Assembly: GCA_020852815.1 (NCBI GenBank)
Contig: JADZAN010000015.1
Coordinates: 185,290-249,289, forward strand
Direction of reading: 5' to 3'
Source of the DNA: Gemmatimonadaceae bacterium
GTDB lineage: Bacteria; Gemmatimonadota; Gemmatimonadetes; Gemmatimonadales; Gemmatimonadaceae
Length of the DNA stretch: 64,000 bases
The notes under the pieces were generated by a model. That model was not told the DNA's origin. It saw nothing but the letters and a program-made list of their open reading frames with translations, and did not search any database. This document shows, in pieces, positions 34,529 to 41,994 of this stretch. Each line of letters opens with the position of its first letter. The stretch's first letter is position 1. The position numbers were made by a program, and so were the translations under genes.

Positions 34529-36198
34529 CGATCGAAGCGGATACGCTTCATGCGACTGGCGCTCAACTCGAAGCCGGACACGGCGCCGTTCGCGTCGCGC
34601 GTGATGCGCACGAAGCCGCTGCCTGACGAGTAGCCGTCTCGGATCACCGGCACCAGCGGCGACTCACCCACGGCGCGCCCCTTGATGAAGAGCGAGTCAC
34701 CCGACTGGCGAATCGTCCAGGACGACAGCAGCTCGGGGCTGCGATACGTCCCCACGAGCGGCGCGAGTTCTGCCGCACTGGGCTGCCACCGCTCGGCGCG
34801 TCGATAGGCAGTAGCGGGGCGGCCGGCGATGGAGAGCCGCGCCTCCTGCCGCGCATCGACAAAGCTCACCTTGATCATCCCCTCCATGCCGATGAACTCG
34901 TCGTCGGCAATGCGCGTCAGCGGGATGTTTCGCCCGCTGTACGAGAGGACCGCCGCGCCATCCTTGGCCTCCACGCCCAGCGCCCCCTGCTCCTCCTCCG
35001 AGAAGAAGGTCCCGACATACGGTGTGGGGTCGATGTTTGCAGCTGCCGGCGCGACGCCAGGCGCGCGGCGCAGCGGCGTGAACGACTTCCCTTCCCTGAA
35101 CGACTTGTCGAGCACCACGTCCGCCACCTGCTCGGCGAGCCGCTGGGTGTTGGCGTCGCCCCGGTTGCAGGTGAGCCCGATTGCCACCCCCTGTTCGGGA
35201 AAGCGCATGAGCATGGCGCGATAGCCGGCCCACGACCCGCCGTGATGCACTCGGCGCGCGCCGCGATACGTGTCGACGAAGAGCCCGCGCCCGTAGCCAT
35301 GCGAGGTCCCGTCGTCGAGCGCCCCGACCTCCTGCAGGCGATCCACCAGCGCTCGCCCCCCCACCTTGGCGTCGTAGAAGTTCGCATCCCACCTGGCCAG
35401 CTCGATCACGTTGGTGTTCACCGCGCCGTCACCGGCCTGATCCCAGTCGGACATGTCGATGGTGAACCCCTTGTCCGCGGGCTCGTAGGCCGTGGCGCGG
35501 TTGGGGACGAGTGCGGTGTGATCGGTGCGGAAGTGCGTGACGTTCATCCCTAACGGCGCAAAGAAGCGCGCCTTGGCGAAATCGCCGAGTGTTTGTCCGG
35601 TGACTCGCTTGACGATGACGGAGAGGAGGAAGAAGCCGGAGTTGCTGTAGTCCCACCGCGTCCCCGGGACGAAGTTGGTGTTGCGCTGCGCCAGGATGAT
35701 GGAGAGCGCGTCGTCGTCGGTGGTGTAGTCCTCGAAGTGGTGTCCGCCGAGGTAGAGGAGTCCGTTGTAGTCGCGCAAGCCGGAGGTATGCCGCAGCATG
35801 TGGTCGATCGTGATGACCTTTCCGTAGTTGGGGAGCTCGGGGACGTACTTCCGCACGTCGTCGGTGAGCGAGAGCTTCCCTTCGTTGGCCAGCACGATGA
35901 TCGAGGCCGCGGCGAACTGCTTCGACGTGGAGCCGATGTCGAAGACGGTGATGGGGGTGATGGGGACCCCGAAGGTGAGGTCGGCCATGCCGTACCCCTT
36001 CGCGTACACGACCTTCCCCTTCTGATAGATGCCGACGGCGCAACCGGGGGTGGCGCGCGTGAAGTTCTTGAAGACCGCATCGACTTTGGCGGGGACGATG
36101 AGGGGCGCGGCGGACTGGGCGCGGAGCGAGGGTGCGGTCGCGACGATCGCCAGTGGGGCGAGCGCGAGCGCGACGGCACGGGCGTGCGAGCGCATCAT
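34525..36198 (-). CDS. Exported serine hydrolase, beta-lactamase fold (paralogue 2 of 3)
   Basis: 557 residues with signal peptide (SLRAQ). Motifs: S90-T-S-K93, Y184-S-N186 and an HHGGSW element in place of KTG. It shares the LGMNVTHFRTDH block and the C-terminal beta-rich domain (ending near RMKRIRFDR) with the genes at 8382-10076 and 54885-56615. First gene of an operon with the CocE-type hydrolase and the NTF2-like lipoprotein. The double Met at 36198/36195 begins the signal peptide; the frame is open further upstream with no exported-protein features. Confidence 0.88.
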   Translation of the reverse strand: MMRSHARAVALALAPLAIVATAPSLRAQSAAPLIVPAKVDAVFKNFTRATPGCAVGIYQKGKVVYAKGYGMADLTFGVPITPITVFDIGSTSKQFAAASIIVLANEGKLSLTDDVRKYVPELPNYGKVITIDHMLRHTSGLRDYNGLLYLGGHHFEDYTTDDDALSIILAQRNTNFVPGTRWDYSNSGFFLLSVIVKRVTGQTLGDFAKARFFAPLGMNVTHFRTDHTALVPNRATAYEPADKGFTIDMSDWDQAGDGAVNTNVIELARWDANFYDAKVGGRALVDRLQEVGALDDGTSHGYGRGLFVDTYRGARRVHHGGSWAGYRAMLMRFPEQGVAIGLTCNRGDANTQRLAEQVADVVLDKSFREGKSFTPLRRAPGVAPAAANIDPTPYVGTFFSEEEQGALGVEAKDGAAVLSYSGRNIPLTRIADDEFIGMEGMIKVSFVDARQEARLSIAGRPATAYRRAERWQPSAAELAPLVGTYRSPELLSSWTIRQSGDSLFIKGRAVGESPLVPVIRDGYSSGSGFVRITRDANGAVSGFELSASRMKRIRFDR

Positions 36199-36415
36199 GG
36201 GAGGGCGGAGTTGGGGCGTTCCGGCAGGTGCAATCCCCGCCGGCGCGGCATCGGGCGCGGCGTGCATAGCATCCCCCCTTCGACACGCCGCGTCAAGGAA
36301 TGCACGACACGCCACGCGGCCGGCTCGTACCGCGCGTCACACGTTTGGCTCTTCCGAGACGCGCCAGCGCGGCGCAGCTTCGGACGCCGGCTACCCCACC
36401 CCGCACGCCTCCACC

Positions 36416-38860
36416 ATGTCAGGCTCTCGCCTCACGCGTCGCGCCGCGAATCTCGTCCTGCTTGCCACATTCGCCATTGCCGGGAGTGGTGTCATGCCCA
36501 GCGTCGCGCACGCCCAGCGCCCCGCCGCACGAACGCTCCCGCTGCGGCAGTCGTCGCTGGACCAATCGGCGGCCCGGGACTCGCTGACGCTGGGCGACGT
36601 GTCGCAGCTGGACCGGTGGATTGGCGTGGGCGCGCGCGACGCGCGCTGGTCGCCCGACGGGGCGTGGCTCTACTTCCGCTGGCCAGAGCGTCCCACCACG
36701 CGCGACAACCCGGACGACGATCCGTGGTGGCGCGTGGACCGTGCGGGGCGCGGCGCCGAGCCGGTCGCCGACTCGCTCGTGTGGCGCATACCGGAGGGGA
36801 GCGTGAGTTGGAATCGCGACGCCACGCTGGCGGCATGGACCTGGCGCGGGCGCGTGGTGGTGTGGGACGCCGCGCGCACGGGGGGCGATGCGACGCGCGT
36901 AGTCAGCGCCGGCGCGCTCCCGGCGCGCCACGTGCGCATGGTGGCCGGCGAGCGCGCGGTCGACTTCATGATGGGTGAGGACCTGTTCCGCTGGGACGCC
37001 GCGCGCGGCTCGGTGCGAAGGCTGACGCAGGCGCTGCACCGCGCGGCCGATGCGCGCACCGAGGGCGGTCGCTGGCTGGCGACGCAGCAGCTGCAACTGT
37101 TCGACCTCGTGCGCAAGCAGGCCGACAGCGTGCGTGCCGCCGGCGATCGTGCGCGCCGACTCGACCCCGACGCGCCGCAAGTCATCCCCGTGGAGCCCAA
37201 CGCGACCATCGAGGACGTGCAGCGCTCACCCGACGGGAGCGCCTTCACGGTGCGGACCATCACGCCGGACCGGACGCGCCAACCCACGCTGTACATGGAC
37301 TTCGTGACCGCGTCGGGCCACGCCGAGTCGAAGGCGTCGCGCTCCAAGGTCGGCGAGCCGCGCGACGTGATACGGCTGGGGATCGTGCGCGCCGACCGGC
37401 GCATCCCGGCCGACAGCGTGCGCGTGCAGTGGCTTGCACTCCCCGAGTCCAAGGGGCGCGCGGTGAACGTGCACGGGCCGTGGTGGAGCCTGGAGGGCAG
37501 CCTGGCGGTGATCGAGGTCATCACGCAGGACGATCACGACCTGTGGATCGCCCGCCTGGACGTTGCCACAGGTGCAACGACCGTGGTCGACCACCAGCAC
37601 GACGACGCCTGGCTTGGCGGGCCGCCGGTGCAGTCCAACTATACGCAGCCGGGGCTCGTGGAATGGCTGCCGGGCGGGCGGCTTGCCTTTGCGAGTGAAC
37701 GGAGCGGGTGGAGCCATTTGTACCTGGCGGAGGCCGACGGCACCGTGCGTCCGCTCACCAGCGGAGAATGGGAAGTGCGCGCCGCCACCCTGTCGCGCGA
37801 CCGGTCGACGTGGCTCATTGGCGCCTCGCGCGAGCACCCGTCGGACGATCACCTCTACACCATGCCGGCCACCGGCGGCCCGCTCGCCCGCCTCACGACG
37901 GAGGAAGGGCGCCACGACGGGACGCTGTCGCCCGACGGCAAGCGCCTCGCCGTGATCTCGTCGCGCAACGACCGGCTCCCCGACCTCTGGCTGCGCGATC
38001 CCGCAGCCGCGGCTGCGCCCCAGGCCACGCGCGTGACCGTGAGTGGGAGCGACAACTACTGGAAGCACCGCTGGCTGCGTCCGGAGATCGTCACCATTCC
38101 GCACCCCGACGGCGGCGTGGTGTGGGCCGGGCTCTATCGCCCCGCGCAGCCGAACCCCAAGCACCCGGCCGTAGTCTACGTGCATGGTGGCGGCTATCGG
38201 CAGTTTGCCCACCGCGGCTGGTCGGTGTACGGCTTCTCGCACGCCTCGCACTACGGGATGCTCAACTGGCTCGTGCAGAACGGCTACACCGTCCTCGACT
38301 TCGACTACCGCGGGAGTGCCGGCTACGGGCGCGGCTACCGCACCGACATTCACCGTTCCATGGGGGTCAAGGACGTGGATGGCGCTGTGGCGGCGGCGCG
38401 CTGGCTCACGCGCACGCAAGGCGTCGACTCATCGCGCATCGGGATCTACGGCGTCTCGTACGGCGGCTTCATGACGCTGATGTCGCTCTTTCGCTATCCG
38501 GGGACCTTTGCCGCCGGGATCTCGGCGGCCGGCGTCACCGACTGGGCGCACTACTCCGACGACTGGACGTCGCGCATCCTCGGGCGCCCCAGCGACGACT
38601 CCGCCGCGTACGCCATTTCGAGCCCCATCAACCATGCGGCCGGGCTGCGTGACGCGTTGCTCATCGAGCACGGGATGATCGACGACAACGTCGAGTTCCA
38701 GGACGCGGCCCGCCTGGTGCAACGACTCCTCGAGCTGGGGAAGCCGTTCGACATGGCGTTCTATCCCACCGAGCCGCACGTGATCGAGGGAGCAGCGACG
38801 CTGGTCGATTTCCACAAGCGGCTCGCCGCCTTCTTCCGGCAGCACCTGGTGGACAAGTAG
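36416..38860 (+). CDS. Exported DPP-IV-like S9 peptidase
   Basis: 814 residues: signal peptide (VAHAQ), DPP-IV N-terminal propeller to about residue 560, then the S9 domain. The catalytic residues are Ser681 in GVSYGGFM, Asp756 in HGMIDDNVEF and His788 in EPHVIEG. Compared with the 4388-6736 gene it keeps the usual SYGG nucleophile elbow. It is divergent from the serine hydrolase operon across a 217-bp region. The frame is open upstream to 36029, but the signal peptide sets the start at 36416. Confidence 0.92.
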   Translation: MSGSRLTRRAANLVLLATFAIAGSGVMPSVAHAQRPAARTLPLRQSSLDQSAARDSLTLGDVSQLDRWIGVGARDARWSPDGAWLYFRWPERPTTRDNPDDDPWWRVDRAGRGAEPVADSLVWRIPEGSVSWNRDATLAAWTWRGRVVVWDAARTGGDATRVVSAGALPARHVRMVAGERAVDFMMGEDLFRWDAARGSVRRLTQALHRAADARTEGGRWLATQQLQLFDLVRKQADSVRAAGDRARRLDPDAPQVIPVEPNATIEDVQRSPDGSAFTVRTITPDRTRQPTLYMDFVTASGHAESKASRSKVGEPRDVIRLGIVRADRRIPADSVRVQWLALPESKGRAVNVHGPWWSLEGSLAVIEVITQDDHDLWIARLDVATGATTVVDHQHDDAWLGGPPVQSNYTQPGLVEWLPGGRLAFASERSGWSHLYLAEADGTVRPLTSGEWEVRAATLSRDRSTWLIGASREHPSDDHLYTMPATGGPLARLTTEEGRHDGTLSPDGKRLAVISSRNDRLPDLWLRDPAAAAAPQATRVTVSGSDNYWKHRWLRPEIVTIPHPDGGVVWAGLYRPAQPNPKHPAVVYVHGGGYRQFAHRGWSVYGFSHASHYGMLNWLVQNGYTVLDFDYRGSAGYGRGYRTDIHRSMGVKDVDGAVAAARWLTRTQGVDSSRIGIYGVSYGGFMTLMSLFRYPGTFAAGISAAGVTDWAHYSDDWTSRILGRPSDDSAAYAISSPINHAAGLRDALLIEHGMIDDNVEFQDAARLVQRLLELGKPFDMAFYPTEPHVIEGAATLVDFHKRLAAFFRQHLVDK

Positions 38861-38971
38861 CGAGTGAACCGTGCGCTGCCTTAGCGGAATGCTGGCGTGG
38901 CGGTTGTCGCATGGGGCGCCGATCGCGCTAGAATACCGATCGCACACCCTCCCACTCCGCGAGGTTCCTCG

Positions 38972-39361
38972 ATGGCGCCGACGCGCGTTCCGCTCTTCCA
39001 CCGGATCACCGACGGTATCCGCATCACCGCGCGACCAACCTTCCTGCACGAACGCTCGAGCGCCTCGATCGGGCAGTACGTCTTCGAGTACCGCATCCGG
39101 ATCGAGAACTGCGGTGAGCAGTCGGCGCAGCTGCGCACGCGCCGGTGGGTCATCCACGACGAGGCGGCGGGGGAGCAGGTGGTGGAAGGGGACGGGGTGG
39201 TAGGGGAGCAGCCGTACCTGAGCCCGGGCGACGTGCACGAGTACCGGTCGTTCTGTGTCCTCACCTGCCCGCGCGGATGGATGGAGGGATCGTATGGTTT
39301 CCTGCGCGACGACGGCTCTGCCTTTGACGCCCTCATCCCGCGCTTCCTGCTGCATGCCTAG
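38972..39361 (+). CDS. apaG: ApaG protein (DUF525)
   Basis: 129 residues covering the whole ApaG immunoglobulin-like fold: YVFEYRIRIENCGEQSAQLR, RRWVIHDEAAG, VEGDGVVGEQPYLSPGD and a GWMEGSYGF end. ApaG is a small cytosolic protein linked to cobalt/magnesium resistance and diadenosine tetraphosphate metabolism in enterobacteria; the same fold is found in an F-box protein. The molecular function is not settled. The ATG at 38972 gives the standard family length; an upstream in-frame start would add 25 unrelated residues. Confidence 0.95.
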   Translation: MAPTRVPLFHRITDGIRITARPTFLHERSSASIGQYVFEYRIRIENCGEQSAQLRTRRWVIHDEAAGEQVVEGDGVVGEQPYLSPGDVHEYRSFCVLTCPRGWMEGSYGFLRDDGSAFDALIPRFLLHA

Positions 39362-39418
39362 CGAGCGATCGCCGCGCGCGGACGGCTATCTTCCGTCATC
39401 GTACCAGGAAACGCGTCG

Positions 39419-40522
39419 ATGAGCACGAAGCTCCGTGGGTCGGCGGCCGCGCGTATTGCACGTATCCAAGCATCCCCGCGGTTCAACGGGCGGACGTTTG
39501 CCAATACGTATCCCGTCTCCAGCGGGCTCAAGCCCGGGGTCGAGCGGCCCACGTTGCGCGACTTCCTGTGCAGCGGCGAGCGGCGCGTCCCCTCGGCGCC
39601 CCTCCCACTCGTCGACCCGCGCCCCATGTGGAAGTCGGCGCCGGCCACCGGGCTGCGCGTCACCCGGCTCGGCCACTCCACGCTCCTCGTCGAGATCGAC
39701 GGCGCGCGCATCCTCACCGATCCCGTCTGGAGCCCGCGTGCCTCGCCGCTCGCCTTCGCCGGCCCCAAGCGTTTTCACCCAGTGCCGGTCCCGCTCACTG
39801 CGCTCCCGCCCATCGACGTCGTCGTCCTCTCGCACGATCACTACGACCACCTGGACCGCCAGGCCGTGCGGGCGCTGGCGCGGCAGGACCTCCCGTTCGT
39901 CGCATCGTTAGGCGTGGGGACGCATCTCGAAGGTTGGGGGGTGCCGCCGGGGCGCATCACCGAACTCGACTGGTGGGAACGCGCCGAGGTTGCCGGTGTC
40001 ACGATCACGGCTGCTCCCGCGCAGCACTTCTCCGGGCGCGGCATCAAGGACCGCAACGCCACCCTCTGGTCGTCGATGCACTTCCAGGGGGCGCGCCACT
40101 CGTTCTTCTTCGGCGCCGACTCCGGCCTCACCCCCGAGTTCCAGGAAATCGGCGAGCGCCTGGGACCGTTCGACGTCGTGGCGCTGGAGATCGGCGCCTA
40201 TCATCCGTCGTGGGGCGACATTCACCTGGGGCCGGTGAACGCGCTCGCCGCGCGCGGCATGCTGGGGAGCGGGGCGCTCCTCCCCGTTCACTGGGGAACG
40301 TTCAACCTCGCCATGCACGCGTGGGACGAGCCCGCGGAGACCATCCTGCGCCTGGCCCCCAACGCCGGTGTGCCACTGCTGATGCCGCGCATGGGCGAGC
40401 CCATCGAACCGGCGCTGGTGGAGCGGCTCACCCCGTGGTGGCGCGAGGTTGGCGCCACCAGCACCGACGGAATTGCTGCTGACGGGCTCTCGCGCCAGTC
40501 GCTGGAGTGGCTCCCGGACTGA
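39419..40522 (+). CDS. Metallo-beta-lactamase-fold hydrolase (NAPE-PLD/UlaG-like)
   Basis: 367 residues, no signal peptide. MBL motifs: LGHSTLLVEIDG, TDPVW, the zinc motif H139-D-H141-Y-D143-H144, a His in APAQHFSGR, an Asp in GADSGL, and the final His in PVHWGTFNL. The FAGPKRFHPVPVPL and SSMHFQG blocks place it with the N-acyl-phosphatidylethanolamine phospholipase D-like group. It probably hydrolyses a phosphodiester or lactone in the cytoplasm. It follows apaG by 57 bp on the same strand. Confidence 0.9.
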   Translation: MSTKLRGSAAARIARIQASPRFNGRTFANTYPVSSGLKPGVERPTLRDFLCSGERRVPSAPLPLVDPRPMWKSAPATGLRVTRLGHSTLLVEIDGARILTDPVWSPRASPLAFAGPKRFHPVPVPLTALPPIDVVVLSHDHYDHLDRQAVRALARQDLPFVASLGVGTHLEGWGVPPGRITELDWWERAEVAGVTITAAPAQHFSGRGIKDRNATLWSSMHFQGARHSFFFGADSGLTPEFQEIGERLGPFDVVALEIGAYHPSWGDIHLGPVNALAARGMLGSGALLPVHWGTFNLAMHAWDEPAETILRLAPNAGVPLLMPRMGEPIEPALVERLTPWWREVGATSTDGIAADGLSRQSLEWLPD

Positions 40523-40528
40523 GCCGCC

Positions 40529-40580
40529 GATGCACGCCGATGCACGGAAGTGCGCGTCAGTGCGCGGTAGTGCGCGTCAG
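40529..40580. repeat. Short direct repeats between convergent genes
   Basis: GATGCACGCC/GATGCACGGA followed by AGTGCGCGTC, AGTGCGCGGT and AGTGCGCGTC in tandem. The last copy covers the stop codon of the phosphofructokinase gene. No function is evident. Confidence 0.6.
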
Positions 40581-41767
40581 TCGCTCGTCATGATGAACAG
40601 CGGCGCGCTGTCGAAGTCGTAGATGGGGCGCAGGCGCGTCGTCTCGTAATACTTGGGAACGTCGACCACCTTCTTCTCCGACGTCACGCTCCCGATGTGG
40701 ACGCTGTCGTAGAAGCCGCGGTGGATCGAGACCAGCCTCCCAAATCGCTTCTTGAGGATGAGGTCGAGGGCGAGGTTGCCGAACGCCATCGGGACAATCG
40801 AGTCGAGCGCGTCGGGGTCGCCGGAGCGGACGAGATAGCCCAGGCGCTGCGAGACCACGTCGATACGGCGCCCGTTGTTGTACTTGGGGGAGAGCTCCTT
40901 GAGCGCGGCAGCGACCTTGTCGCCCACGCCGCCCAGCTTGCGATGGCCGAACATGTCGGCCTCGTTCCCCTCGAAGCTCATCCCCTCATGCGTCGCCAGC
41001 TGCGCCCCTTCGGAGACGAGCACGACCGCATACCGCGACGGGTGGCGATTGCGGTCGTACGTGAGCAGCTCGGCCAGGAGTTCGACGTCGACCGCGTGCT
41101 CGGGGATCACGCAGCGATCGGCCGCGCCGGCCATGGTGGGGAGGAGGGCGGTGAACCCCGCATAACGACCAAAGACCTCGATCACGAGGTAGCGCTCGTG
41201 CGAACCCGCCGAGGTGCGGAGCGCGTGCGTGAGCTCGATCGTGCGCGTGACGCAGGTCGAGAAGCCGATGCAGTAGTCGGTCCCGTAGACGTCGTTGTCC
41301 ATCGTCTTGGGGATAGCGACAACGTTTACACCCGCGTCGTGCAAGCGCTTGCCATAGGAGAGCGTATCATCGCCCCCGATGGGGATGAGCGTGTCGATCC
41401 CCATGTCCTCGAGGTTCTTGAGGATGTCGGGGGTGACGTCGTTGATCTTCTCGCTGTAGCCCGTCAGGTGCGCGGGGACGCGCTCGAGCGGGAGGTGCGA
41501 CGGGCGCGTGCGCGAGGTGTGCAGGAAGGTCCCGCCGGTACGGCCGGCACGGTTGACGATCGCCTCGCTCAGCACCTGGATGTTGTCGCTGTTGTCGGCC
41601 CCCTTCTCGCGGTTGTAGTCGACGAGTCCGGCCCATCCGCGCCGGATGCCGATCACGCGGTAGCCCTCGCGCAGGGCGCGGATGGTGATGGCGCGAATGG
41701 CCGGATTGAGGCCGGGGACATCGCCCCCGCCAGTGAGGATACCGATCGTCCCCTTCGAGCCCGACAT
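40577..41767 (-). CDS. 6-phosphofructokinase, probably pyrophosphate-dependent type
   Basis: 396 residues of the PFK superfamily: GILTGGGDVPGLN (phosphate-donor loop), G131-G-D-D134-T, P153-K154-T-M-D157-N-D (catalytic Asp157) and EVFGRYAGF. In ATP-dependent enzymes the two selector positions are Gly (GGDGS and PGTIDND); here they are Asp134 and Lys154, the combination known for pyrophosphate-dependent PFKs. It catalyses fructose 6-phosphate phosphorylation, reversibly if PPi is used. GGAG lies just before the ATG. It is divergent from the Ser/Thr kinase across 227 bp. Confidence 0.92.
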   Translation of the reverse strand: MSGSKGTIGILTGGGDVPGLNPAIRAITIRALREGYRVIGIRRGWAGLVDYNREKGADNSDNIQVLSEAIVNRAGRTGGTFLHTSRTRPSHLPLERVPAHLTGYSEKINDVTPDILKNLEDMGIDTLIPIGGDDTLSYGKRLHDAGVNVVAIPKTMDNDVYGTDYCIGFSTCVTRTIELTHALRTSAGSHERYLVIEVFGRYAGFTALLPTMAGAADRCVIPEHAVDVELLAELLTYDRNRHPSRYAVVLVSEGAQLATHEGMSFEGNEADMFGHRKLGGVGDKVAAALKELSPKYNNGRRIDVVSQRLGYLVRSGDPDALDSIVPMAFGNLALDLILKKRFGRLVSIHRGFYDSVHIGSVTSEKKVVDVPKYYETTRLRPIYDFDSAPLFIMTSD

Positions 41768-41982
41768 GTGCGTCTCCGTTCCTGGTTCGAATGGCCTCGG
41801 TGTGGTCGGGCCATCGCCCGGAAACTAAGGCGTGCGGGGGCGATTTTCGCGGGGGGCGACGACGGCGGCGGCGGCGGTCCCGGCCAACGGGGGAAACTCG
41901 TCCGGTTGGATGGGACGAGAAGTTCGGCGCTCTTGCTCGGCGCGGTGTCGCTCCCTCTATTCTCCAACCACCGGCTGCCGTC

Positions 41983-41988
41983 GGGAGG
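41983..41988 (+). promoter_or_regulatory. Ribosome binding site fixing a GTG start
   Basis: GGGAGG lies 6 nt before the GTG at 41995-41997, supporting that codon as the start of the kinase; no ATG lies in frame close to the beginning of the kinase domain. Confidence 0.7.
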
Positions 41989-41994
41989 TCGAGA

